Of a DNA stretch of 34,205 nucleotides, positions 10,594-21,025 are shown piece by piece. The notes beneath the pieces are model-generated. The model had not been told where the DNA came from, ran no database searches, and worked only from the letters and a program-made list of their open reading frames with translations. The position numbers and the translations under genes were made by a program. The stretch is from contig JAYMGJ010000713.1 of assembly GCA_037178675.1 (NCBI GenBank), positions 1 through 34,205 of the forward strand. The letters run 5' to 3'. How positions within the stretch are numbered: the stretch's first letter is position 1; the number at the start of each line of letters is the position of its first letter. Source of the stretch: Scleroderma bovista. Its lineage: Eukaryota > Basidiomycota > Agaricomycetes > Boletales > Sclerodermataceae.

Positions 10594-11290
10594 GTCACGT
10601 GAGACTGTGACTGTGACTGCAACTGCAACTGCCAAATTAAGGCATGCATATTATCTAATGTCATCGGAGTGTGAATATTCAGTACAAAAACTTTCGAGTA
10701 GTATTGACTACATGATGCTAATGAGCTGTGTACAAAAAAGTGCTAAGTACAAAGAGAGAATGCATGAGTATTTACCATTAGAAACGAAGCAAATGAAGGG
10801 GCAATACAGGACCAAAAAAAGGGGCGTGCACAGGGGGGCTTGAACTGACACATTATGTAAAAAAGTAGGGACGTCAACCATTAGACTACAAAGACATCAA
10901 TAGCATCATCAACAACGTAAATATGACCAAATGTATGCAATCAGTCATATTTGTGTCGACAACAATATTATTGGCTTTATAGCTTAATGGTTGACATCCC
11001 TACTTTTTTACATAATGTGTCAGTTTGAGCCCCCCTGTGCGCGCCCCTTTTTTTGGTCCCGTATTGCCCCTTCATTTGCTTCGTTTCTAATGGTAAATAC
11101 TCATACATTCTCTCTTTGTACTTAGCACTTTTTTGTACACAGCTCATTAGCATCATTTGGTAGTCAATACTACTCGAAAGTTTTCATACTGAATATTCAC
11201 GCTCCGACGACATTAGATAATATGCATGCCTTAATTTGGCAGTCACGTGCTACTGCGACTGCGACTGCGACTGTGACTGCAGCTGCGGCC
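10594..11290. repeat. Palindrome 2: related about 700-bp foldback
   Basis: Diverged copy of palindrome 1: arms about 10594-10927 and 10943-11290. It shares the boundary hexanucleotide tract with palindrome 1, so the two abut or overlap. The right-arm A box is TAGCTTAATGG (10980-10990); the B box near 11022 is degenerate. Outer end is (GACTGC)n near 11252-11285. Confidence 0.75.
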
Positions 11291-12280
11291 AACTTTGAAT
11301 CTCCCTATTGTATGGTCTCACATCACTGAAACAGTAAGAACATGCTATTGGTTGCTGTCGCTGTTAAATAAACAAAATAAATATGTGTTTTCTACCCTCT
11401 TTGGATGTGGATGGACAACCTGTCCAATTCACAAACATTTGTTAACATCTTACTACTCCACCCCAGTTATTTGTAAGTTGGCCAAGCCTTCTAAAGCCTT
11501 GTGATTCACAATTCTAATGCCTCGAAATCCTCATTTCGGCAACATTATGTGTACAAATTAAAAGGCTATCCAAGCTCTGTACAACCCAACAAGCAGGTTG
11601 GGTGACAATGGCAAATGGATGTCAAGAGTATGTAGCATGGCGCATGATGTAGGAAAGTGTAGTTAGTGCGTCAGAGGGGTCAGAAGGATAGTACTGTCCA
11701 CAACGATTACAGAACCATGATATAGGGACTTAGCAAGACAACAAAAAGTAGCATTTTGGGGAATACATGCAGTATCTTGTATGGTGTACAGACGAACAAA
11801 AAAACGGGTGATAGGCCTCGGGCCAGCGCAGTTTCATTCATAGTAATGGGGGTACTGGAATTGTTCTTGGATGTAGTAGTAGCATCCTGTGAGTCCGAGA
11901 GGTGGAGCTTGACTGGCCTATCCACATTATCGAATTGATCGACTGTTGGGGAGTAGTGTCTACTACGTGTGTGAGGGTGAATGGTCATACCACTTAAAGG
12001 AGATCACGCATCACACGGCAACACTGGACTCACGAATGGGCAAGTGCTGGACAGGGATCTTCATATGGCACCTGAGCAGTACTGAGCCTGTCCAACTTCA
12101 AGACTACTACAGCAGCTTGAAATCCCACAAGTGTAGTCACCGTAATAGTACTAGTATTCACTATGATCATACACATTTCTGTTCTACAATCCTTGTTCAT
12201 CACATTCGTCAACATGTCTGTTTGTGTGAGTATAGCACATCTGCGTCAATAGGCCAATGATTCAAGCCAGGCACCCAGGC
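11291..12280. other. Gene-poor spacer downstream of the Plavaka transposase
   Basis: Only short frames without recognisable features. It probably includes the 3' flank of the Plavaka element, but I could not find a convincing matching terminal inverted repeat. Confidence 0.4.
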
Positions 12281-13594
12281 TCAGAACTCGAACTCAAGGT
12301 CCTCTTCATCCCCTTCGTTCCCATTCTCCATATCCGAAAATTTGTCTTCCATGTCACTAGTCTCGGAAGCTTCTTCCTCGTCAATATCTTCTGTGGTTTT
12401 GCCATCTGTGTTTATATTGGTATCAGACATCCTGCCATCACTACAGTTTAATTCCATGTAATTACCAAGAATTCGGGTTTCATCAACGATGTTATCTTCC
12501 TCAGTGTCCTGGTTTTCGATATTGGTGATAGACTGGTGGTATTGAATGTCGTGGCCAACACCAAAACCCACAAAATGAGCATACGTGTCATGATCAGCAA
12601 AGCTAGGTAACAGCAGAACACAATTCAGTCATGTTTTGGAAGACCTAGAATAACACTTACATATTTACATAGTACGCTGTCCAATCATCAATATCACCAT
12701 TTTCCCATGCCATGGAAGGGCCATGGGGAAGAAGAGAGTCAGTACGGCCTCCAGCAAAAGCTGGGATGAGGTGGCAAGCACGAAGCACTAGTGTTGGATC
12801 AAGGAACCCGAATGCGCCAGGGGAGTCTGGGACAAATCCAATTTTTGGAAGGCGAGCATTTTTAATGCCCCATTTGTGGCCGGGCACGACTCCAAACCAT
12901 CTCACCCACAAGACTTCCATCATTTTATCCACGCCATGATGATTGACTGTAAAGATAAAGGCACTAAGAACTTGTGCATACCAGAACGGATGGGCATCAG
13001 GACCATCTTCTCGTAAGAGCATCATAATGAATGCGCCATGGCCTGGACGAAGCATATCTTGCTCACAACAGATGTCATATGTTGTGAAGTTGAGTTGAAA
13101 ATGTTTCGATCAGAAAACTCTGTTGAGATTATTCACGAAATGAACAGTATTTTTCTCTTCACTCATAAACACCCGTTCATCACCATCATACTCATCATTC
13201 AGTAGTCTTGAAAGGAGATGATCTTTAAGCCTCGGAACAAAGTCCTGGAAATGGTTAATAAGTGAGTAGGGTGGTAGCAAGGTGGGAAATAGATTAAGTG
13301 GGATGCTCAGCACCAACCTTAAGTGCCAGATCACCTCGGTGTCTAGCAAGATATTTGGCCAGACTAATGATGTTTCTAGGTGAATCAGACAAATGATGGT
13401 GACATTGAAGGGACAGAGGAGCCGTTTCGACCACATCCATCATGTCAGTTTCAGCACCGTCATAGGCATCTCACTGTCTTCGGATACGTGTATACCGCCA
13501 TTCTTGCACTGCTAGCTGTCCCGCTGGTTTTTTTTTGTTCATATTTGTTGAAGCAATACCTATGTACGTAGAGGAACTGCTACTCCAACTCACC

Positions 13595-13833
13595 TGTTGG
13601 GTGGAGTGCACAACCAGAGATGGTAGTGGTAGCTGGTTAAGAGCTGTTATATTATATAAGCGATGTCCGCTGTTTATATACAACAAATAGTGTAATGCGT
13701 GACTGTGACGCGTGACGTGTGACATGTAACATCTACTCTAAAGAGGACTATTACTAAGTCTACACTAATATGGGTCGCAGTCTTGTGCGCACTTCGTCGA
13801 CGGTTTACGCTGGGTGCACGTGCGACTTCAACA
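13595..13833 (-). mobile_element. Possible small solo LTR in a transposase intron
   Basis: Read leftwards it starts TGTTGAAGTC at 13833 and ends CCACCCAACA at 13595 (TGTTG...CAACA ends). A minus-strand TATA box (TATATAAA, complement of 13673-13680) lies mid-element. It sits between two Plavaka exons where only an intron is expected. No target duplication was found, and the family (copia-like by size and ends) is a guess. Confidence 0.35.
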
Positions 13834-15923
13834 GTATTTTGGTAAAACACCTTGAGGAGGCGATGGGAAAGTTCTCCCTAGTAGTTTATGTCATAATCAT
13901 TTGGGTGCTCGGATGATAATCACGAATGCGAAGGCTACTTACCAGTTGAGTTGTATATGAGTCTGTCGTTCCAAATAGGCGGATGTTGCGAACATAATCT
14001 CCCAAGGCATGGAATTTATAGGTCGCGAGATTGAATGACTTTGGTCGAGCACCGCATGTAGTACTGGTTGACGTATCAAGATTGCGTTCCTGTTGTTGCC
14101 GCCGTGCTGCAGTCTCCGATGGCAACTCCGTGGTCTTGAAAGCAGTACAAGTGAATTTCTGAAATCTGCGTAATTGATCCCCAAGTAGCCTTGTAGCTTT
14201 GTCGAGTAGGTCAAGAGAGTGGTCCATGTGAAGTCGCAATTTTGCAAGGGCGTGCCACTGTGCCAGTCGAAAAAGTAGTGTTTGAATCTCTCCATCGTGT
14301 TTGGGTGGAAATAACCCCTCAAACACAGGCATAGCACACTGAACCAGATGTCAATCCAAGCAAAGTGTACTTGTCACCAATAGTACCTACTTGGAGAACA
14401 TCTTCAAAATGTCGGGCTGCACATTGATGGGCATCTGAGACATTGGAGGGAAACCGACGGATTGCACCCTTTCCGAAGGATGAGATTTGATGAAACCTAT
14501 TCCAAAATTCATGAGGTGTCTGGTCAAATATGATACACCGTACACAGACATACTGTGCGGTCAAGAGTGGCCACCAAATTGCCCCCAGATGTTGCATGAA
14601 GCAAATGTAAAAGATGCCGGAATACTGACTTGAAAATACCCAGCTCAAATTCATGTAGTAGATCAACTGTCAGCGCACGATAGATGTCGAATCCCAGGGG
14701 TCCAAGTATATCAGCAAATGCATTCTTAAGTATGGTCAATATTTGCAGATATTAGGAGCGAGTAACATACAAAGGTAGGCACCATTGAAAAATCTTTGAG
14801 CTGCGACTCTGGAAATGCACCCTTAATTGGGGCACCAAACTTGTAGATGGCGTTGCAGGCAGCTGTAACTTGGTTATGAAAGTAGAGATGGATCTTTGAT
14901 ATTCGCTGCAAAGCATCAGAGATGAGGCCAAGACGGTAAAAATCTTTCTTGGGTATCATGCACCAAGGGCATGGGCAGATACCCTTGTCTCGAATTGTGG
15001 CCAGGAGTACTCTGAAAGCGATTAAGCCCTCGCTTCATTCCAGCCTTCAAAAACTGAACTTACTTTTCTGGATAATCTGCCGAATATGTGAAAATGCGTA
15101 GAAATAATCTACGAAACTTTCCATCAAAACATTTTACCACAATTCCATTGTGATATGCATCAAGAAATTCGTCGTCAAGTAAAACCTTCCAAACCTCGTG
15201 AATGAGCTCTCGTTTACAATGAGCCAGGACATCATTGTAATTCTTCTTCTTCTTCGAGCACTCAGAGATAAAATCAATGATGCTGCGTGGAAGCTGTCAA
15301 AGGAAGAGTGGATCGTCAGGTTTAGCCACGATCATCAAATAAGAGACTTGCTGTTGGAATGAATGCAACTGGATGACACGCACTGGATGTTGGGCATGCA
15401 CGCATATACTTGGACTGGTTCCCGAAAAACAGGTACACCGGCCAGGCAGATGCACTACCGAATTGTGCGAGATGCGTTGCATCAGACCAGAACATGAGTC
15501 CTGCGATAGCCCTTTCTAATTTACACCCATTACCAAGTTGCTGCTTTTGTATTTCATCATGTGCATCGTTCCATGCATCTGAAGTGTAGAGCTCGTCAAA
15601 TATTCGTTCCTCACGACCAGTCACCGGAGAGCGCCAGATTCGTTTGAACGGAGTAAGATGAAACCATTTCGCATTCTCTCCAGTGAAAACCACACGGATG
15701 ACATCAGTAAGTGGCTGATGAAAAAGTCCTCTGATTGTAAAATGTCGTCCATTTCCATTTGAGTTAGGGTCTTGGGTAGGTACCTCAATATGGACCGGTG
15801 TCTCTCGCCAACCATCCTGTCGCAGAAGGTTGTGTTGGAGATAAACAGACTGTTATGGTTTGTTTATATACTTACATAAGCTTTCATCGCACTATACAGT
15901 AGAGTCTATTACCATAGTCCCTC

Positions 15924-16042
15924 AGTAGCTTGCCAGCATACTGAGGGTGAGTACCATCTACTAACCACCACCACACATACTGATACCTTGTAGTTACCTA
16001 CAGGTATATACTAATATATAGTAGCTTGCCAGCATACTGAGG
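15924..16042. repeat. Short direct repeat flanking 73 bp between transposase exons
   Basis: The 23-mer AGTAGCTTGCCAGCATACTGAGG occurs at 15924-15946 and 16020-16042. The first copy also has an inverted 8-bp pair (CCTCAGTA/TACTGAGG). It lies where two Plavaka exons should join, so it is likely a small insertion or local duplication that disturbs the gene. Confidence 0.5.
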
Positions 16043-17323
16043 TTATCTACAGTTCTCCTTCTCCCTTCTTCTACAGGCTAGACCTTCCCTGTGCAGACCA
16101 CCACCTTTCTATAGGTTGTTCTCATCGAGAGAACTTTCCGATTTGTCAAAAAACTTCATCTGGGTGTGCGCATTGAACCCTTGGAGATCATGAGGGTTGA
16201 AATCATCTGCTTGTAATATATTTGCGAGTCGGGTGACCTCAGCCTCGGACTTCTGCCTGCTCCCGGTCAACATCCAATTCATGAGCTTCCAGATACTCAT
16301 GTTCTTCCAAGGCCATGGTGGTGATGGAAGAGCATGAGGAGTCGAGGGAATAGGTAGTGGTGCTTCGTCATCGCGATTATCAGAGAGCTGATTGATAGAC
16401 AAGAATGCATCCGGGTCATATGATGGCCTGTGATGGTAATTGCGTGCAATGCCAAAATGGTTGAATGACATGCAGATGGAATCAAATACATGAAGGATAA
16501 CACGGGGTAGTGTAGTCCAGGGAGGGTCATCGGGTTCCACAGGCAAAGGGGGCTCTGGAAACACATCCCTAAACCGTGCAGGTAAGCGTCTTGTCCGTGA
16601 CGGCTTGCCTGTTTGACTGGTTTCTAAGGGGGATGAGGCCAATGGGAGATGTGGGGGTTCTATTATTGGAGGGCTTTCCGTCGACTCAGAGAGTAATTCA
16701 TTTGGCATGACTGCATCAGCGCAGCTAGCGCCAGACTGAGGCAAGGTCTGGGACGTTACGAGCGGATTAAGGAGTCTGTCGGACACTATGGGCAAAGATG
16801 CTGACACGTCAGCAGAGGATGGAAGGACTGGAGCCACGTCAGGACTCGTAGATATAGTCACAGTAGCTGGAGCTGGATCCTAGAATTATGATAGGGATTA
16901 GCTTCAAATATCTCTCATAGTACCGACAACCTACCTTGTCCGATTCGATTCTTGCCTTCTTTGATGCTCCCAATACACCACACCATGAACGTTTACGTGG
17001 TAAATCCAACTGCAAAACAGAATGTTTCTTGTAAAGTAGACAGCTTGATTGATGGAGAAAGAGACCTCTACTGGTATCGAATGAACGTTTGCAAGCTGGT
17101 GCTCCACATCAGAATAAACTAGAATCGCCCATAGCAGCAGTGAAAGAAAAGAGTAGCGTGAGTGCAATCAGTAAAAGGTGCACTGGGTGCTGCATGATGC
17201 GAATTGCAAGTTGCTGGCGTCTATTGTACACGACGATATTTGTGTACATCAGTTTGGTAGCCCACCCAACTTTGGCGTTCGCATCCGCCGCCAGCCCCTC
17301 GGAGTTTGGAAAAGTTGCAATGA

Positions 17324-17769
17324 ATGTCCATCTCTATTGACTTTGGTGTGTGAGTTCATATGTAATCGGTATGACCCCCTCACATTCCGCTACAGGTACT
17401 ACGTTCTCCGGTGTGGTAAGTCTCACCTATTTCCGCCTATTACTCACTTGCTCTATGTCTGTCAGGCATACGCGTTGTTGTGTATACGACCTGGTTCAGT
17501 TGAGGTGTTCCGCAAAATTCCAACGTGTTTGCTGTACAATGAACACGGTCAAGTAATGGCATGGGGGCTCGAGGCCAAGAATGCCAGGAACTTATTGCTG
17601 CGAATGGTGAGCGTCCTAATGCACATCGCTCGTAATGCTGAATGTGACTCGTATGTTGTGTTGGGTGTGATTGTACAGGTTCAAGCTGTACCTCAAACCA
17701 CATGCCTTGCGGGATGAGAGGCAGGACTTGTTCAGTCTGCACATACTCGCGACGTGGAACTGGGGGATT
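17324..17769 (+). pseudogene. N-terminal fragment of an Hsp70-like ATPase
   Basis: Actin-like ATPase fold protein of the expanded fungal Hsp70-like family. Exons 17324-17345, 17396-17415, 17466-17606 and 17679-17769 join with GT-AG introns to give the phosphate-binding motif DFGTTFSGVAYAL near the N-terminus. Then come KIPTCLLYNEHGQ, AWGLEAKNA and, one reading frame away, CCEWFKLYLKPH and ERQDLFSLHILATWNWG. The frame change between EAKNA and GTYCCEW (near 17586) and the absence of any later ATPase exon show it is a truncated pseudogene. It is divergent to, and 190 bp from, the start of the Plavaka gene. The family is usually about 500-650 residues; only about 100 are present. Confidence 0.7.
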
Positions 17770-17851
17770 GTGAGCAATTGATATTATGGGGTAGTTTGAC
17801 TTCGTCAATCACAACACCTCACCACAAACGACTGGTAACCCCCTCTGTCAA

Positions 17852-18607
17852 ATGAGTAGGATCCTTAGCGATCATGACGCCGTGATCTGCTTGGACAGTG
17901 AGCTATCATATACCCTCCCAGTTGTGAATGGGATCCCCCATCTCACCTGCACTCTCTATCCTCTTGTTGGCGAGGCGGAAATGGTCGTCCACACCCCAGC
18001 GGAATGTTGCCAGCAGTTAGTGGGCACAGACAGCGATCCAGGCCATGGAGTCGAGGCCACGGACACCCCGATCAAGTCGGAGGACCTAAACAGCAGTAAA
18101 ATACCGCGTGTACACCTTGGAAGCACAAATTGACGTGCATGCTATGCAAACAGTCCTAGGTGTGGAATGGACAAATCGATGGACCAGGCAGATGAGTTGA
18201 GTGGGTGGACGGACACTCTGAATGCATCAATTGATGCTGAAACAGCCAGTGACAATGCAGGGACCTACCTGGGTGCTGGAGGCAAGAGAGGACATGCAGA
18301 TGGCACGGACGATGTCAGACACCATGTGGACACGTTGAACGGGCACACGGACATGCCAGGCATTTCAATCGACATGGATATGCCTACAAATGCAACAGAG
18401 AACATTAAAACACCCCGAAAGATATTGAAACCGCCAGACTTACGGGTCAAAGTGCAAGATGCTCCTGCAGACAAGCCTAACGGCTTCGGGGGGGATATAG
18501 ACATGTCGAGCACCCACACGGACGTGCCAAGCATTGCAAACAACACGGAAATGGCTGGAGACGACGCGAAGAACGTCAAAATGCGCCAAACAAACAAGAA
18601 AATGTGA
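17852..18607 (+). pseudogene. Unknown acidic ORF interrupted by one in-frame TGA
   Basis: A single frame of about 250 codons from ATG at 17852, with one TGA at 18131-18133 and stop at 18605-18607. The product is hydrophilic, Asp/Thr/Met-rich, with loosely repeated HTDMPG/HTDVPS and NIKTPRK/NVKMRQT-like segments. No domain recognised. It follows the Hsp70-like fragment by 80 bp but shares no recognisable downstream part of that family. The long single frame suggests former coding; chance is possible. Confidence 0.3.
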
Positions 18608-18980
18608 AATCTAATACCTATAGAGGCTGCAGAACAGTGCTCAGACAGTTAGAATGGCATTGGAGACTGTACGGATGGGTCGAGGGAGTGCACAGCTACT
18701 CAAAGCGTTGCAGGTGACGTGAGAACGACTAGAAACGAAGCGGAACACTCACCTAATGCACTCAAGACAGAGCAACCCTACCGTTCGATGGAGAAGGGTC
18801 AGCACAAGTGATGCCAACATGTACATACGGACAAACACGCCAAACGAGGTGCTGAACACCACAGGTCAAAGTGTCATCTTTGGATGAGTCAAGAGCAGAA
18901 ACGAGACGATTTTATGTAGTTAATGCGAAATATTTTGAATACATGAAAAGAAAAAATCAAATGTGCAACAAGAAAAATTG
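18608..18980. other. Spacer without recognisable feature
   Basis: About 370 bp with no ORF, repeat or RNA that I can support. Confidence 0.4.
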
Positions 18981-20545
18981 CTAGTAATGCCATCCAAAAT
19001 GAAGCGATAACCATATCCTCTTGTTTAGCTTGGTATGCCACCTATAATATCATCGATATGATGTCTCCACCGCAGCCCTCTCGACCTTTTCCCTAAGGAG
19101 ATCCGCATCCACGAGAAAAGGAGGGGGAGACCATTTTTCCACACCGTCTAATAAACCGTTGTCCGTGCCACTAGCCATGAGTTCGAGAAGAACTGCTTCC
19201 TTAGTAAGTTCAATTCCGCGGGCGAATACCTTATTCACGTCACTGAGATCGACGCTGGGATAAAGCGTCTGATCAGCGAGAATGAATGGTTGTTAGCATT
19301 TTACACAGTATATGGAGTAAGACGACTTACCCCAATGGCATAACCATCACCATTTGAACGATTTAAATCGATCTCGGACTCGCCAGGCTGACGGATCCAA
19401 ATGTGCAACTCCACTGATAGTAGTGACAGCCACGTATAATCGTCTACGATCACTAGCGCAAACCCGTTGTCCACTCGGCGCCTCCATTCCCTTTGTGACA
19501 TCAGCGCTGTTGACCACAGTTGTTTGGCAGAAGACCGCTTCAGGCCTGGGCCACAGTAACGCTTGGCTTCTTTAAGTACGATTTTGCATACAATGAGCAA
19601 GTCGGGTGCATTGCAAGCATAATCGCAAAGCTTGTCCATAACGTCTTGGTCACTCTGCGAAAACACGGATTCCATGAGCCAAAGTCTTCGAAGCTCCTCG
19701 TCATGCTTGCTCCACATGTCAACGATTCTGTCAGGAGTCCCTTCTATTAATTCTTTACTGACACCGGAGTTGCATTTGACATCAAGATGTACTTTGCCAG
19801 AGACTGGAATGGTCTCAAAAACATAAGAAAGACGTCCCGTCACTGCATTCAGGACAGACTCGTGGAGAGGCGTGGGTGATGAGACCATGAGATGTTCGAA
19901 GTATGGGAAAAAGGTCAACCTGAGGTTTAATACAATCATTAGCGACATGGCTGCGTGCAATGACAACGTGTAACACACTTATACTGTGTTCCCCGATCCT
20001 CAACCTTTGCTAAGGAAGCCAGGATATACATATAGTCACTATAACATATATGTTTGAACTGCCCTCGAATACCCATTAAGCCATTGAAGTCCATAGATAC
20101 TAGTAGCTCACCACCAAGTGTTCTTGTTGGACCCGAGCAATTACCTCGAGGACCCTCTTGCATTTTGCTTAACAAAAAATATAAGTTGCAGATGACCATG
20201 GTTATGTTGTCATGAACTTACCACAATTTAGAGGACTCTTCGAGTACAGGGGTTTGGAAGAGGTGGCATTGCACTGTGCCACCTTCAATGGCACTAAGTC
20301 CAACAATGGGTAAGCAAAATTGAACGAACCTGCCCAATATTTATCAATGAAGATAGCTCTTTCGGTTCAGTAGGCAGATCGCAAGGCAGTCCATTGGATG
20401 AGTTCTGGTGTTTTTTTGTCATATTCTTTGTTGGAGGCTGAGCAATAGGCGCTTGTGAAGAAGGACCGCTTATCTCAGCAGCTTGAAATTGAAACTGAAG
20501 TTTTATTACTATACAGGGTACTAGTACTGAGCTACCAGACAGCAC
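18981..20545 (-). CDS. Hypothetical agaric protein, about six exons
   Basis: Exons read leftwards: about 20545-20327 (start uncertain), 20293-20222 (GGTVQCHLFQTPVLEESS), 20166-20143, about 20098-19995 (SMDFNGLMGIRGQFKHICYS), 19922-19325 (FPYFEHLMVSSPTPLHES, SQSDQDVMDKLCDYACNAPD, LKEAKRY, REW, QPGESEIDLNRS) and 19276-19050. Phases agree for the last five exons; the first junction does not fit, so exon 1 or that splice site is uncertain. I recall similar proteins in agaric genomes but know no function. The frame stops at TGA 19050-19052, yet sequence in the same frame (YYRWHTKLNK...) continues to TAG at 18981-18983, so this TGA may be another decayed Arg codon rather than the true stop. Confidence 0.5.
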
Positions 20546-20584
20546 TGGTCCAAATGAAAAATGTGGAAGGAGTAAATACGTGAA

Positions 20585-21025
20585 CTATTGGGAAAAGGCT
20601 TTGACTTTATTCTGCTTGAACTTGTCCACAGCTCCTGCTACCTTGTGATGCAACCAGTCTGAGTGCTTTATCCTTGATACGGGATACGAGACTTCCTGCA
20701 TTGCGGCCGGAATAGTAATCAGCTTCTGAATCACTTAGCCAAGGCGGTCGATATAGTACTCCCAGTCCAATATGGTGCGAAGATCAAAGTTTGCCAGGCC
20801 GAGATCTCCATAAGTGCGCCTCACAGAATTTTCTGCAGAGAAAATGGCAATGGGAATTGCGTGGTCTGTGACAGGAGCACCGTGTGGTTTGGCAGAGATG
20901 ATGAACTTGCATGCCCGGCTGCTGTCCTTCACCATTTGATCACTTAAGAACTCAGCGAGTCATTGGGCAGTGCCAATGCAAGTAGATTTTTGGCCTGCAT
21001 ATTCAGCGAGTGTTTTCGACCCCAT
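20585..21025 (-). pseudogene. Fragment of DNA polymerase epsilon catalytic subunit (POL2/POLE-like)
   Basis: About 145 codons from just after the polymerase core of the leading-strand replicase. Recognisable blocks in order: [80 protein letters not shown] and KHSDWLHHK. These match conserved family positions in order. It is dead: TGA at 20960-20962 (expected Arg), TAA at 20735-20737 between RLG and VIQK, and the RKW-containing segment before FDLR is missing about six residues. The fragment begins abruptly at about 21025, exactly where the CCGCGG-rich zone starts. Essential host genes are single copy, so this is a captured or duplicated piece, not the working gene. Confidence 0.8.

Larger units (their letters stand above)
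9916..10630. repeat. Palindrome 1: about 715-bp foldback with tRNA-like arms
   Basis: The left arm (9917-10265) and right arm (10282-10630) are imperfect inverted copies around a 16-bp loop. Outer ends are hexanucleotide repeats (GCAGTT units left; GTGACT/GCAACT units right), then a CACGTGA-like block and ATTAGATAATA. Each arm carries an A box and a B box like those of tRNA genes. No protein is encoded; the 88-codon frame over the right end is a by-product of the repeats. Confidence 0.8.
12281..17132 (-). pseudogene. Plavaka (CACTA-like) transposase, multi-exon, with in-frame stops
   Basis: DDE-type transposase of the basidiomycete Plavaka group, about eleven exons read leftwards. Approximate exons: 17132-16937 (cysteine/histidine finger, then a basic LDLPRKR stretch), 16878-16110 (RRLPARFRDVFPEPP, HRPSYDPDAFLS), 15827-15346 (GWRE, WFHLTPFKRIW, LMFWSDATHLAQFG, ACHPVAFIP), 15295-15069 (HCKRELIHEVW, VVKCFDGK, TYSADYPEK), 15014-14776 (IRDKGICPCPWCMIPKKDF), 14734-14391 (DLLHEFELG, then a possible 34-bp intron, RHFEDVLQ), 14352-13944 (KLRLHMDHS, YKFHALGDYV, GTTDSY), 13564-13319, 13246-12655 (LRPGHG, FWYAQVL, LWVRWFG, AFGFLDP, HLIPAF) and 12602-12281 with an acidic tail. 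Phases agree at most junctions. In-frame TGA at 17109-17111, 13471-13473 and 13110-13112 break it, and the 15.83-16.11 kb junction is disturbed. Otherwise nearly complete, so a fairly recent copy. Confidence 0.85.

Noticed and set aside
10577..10843. 88-codon ORF over the junction of the two palindromes
   Set aside because: Its start is translated from the hexanucleotide repeat (alternating VT/AT residues).
1035..20962. UGA recoding (Trp or selenocysteine) as explanation of the many in-frame TGA codons
   Set aside because: The intact genes in the window have no internal TGA, the affected sequences carry other lesions (frame changes, a TAA, deletions), and Arg rather than Trp or Cys fits several positions.
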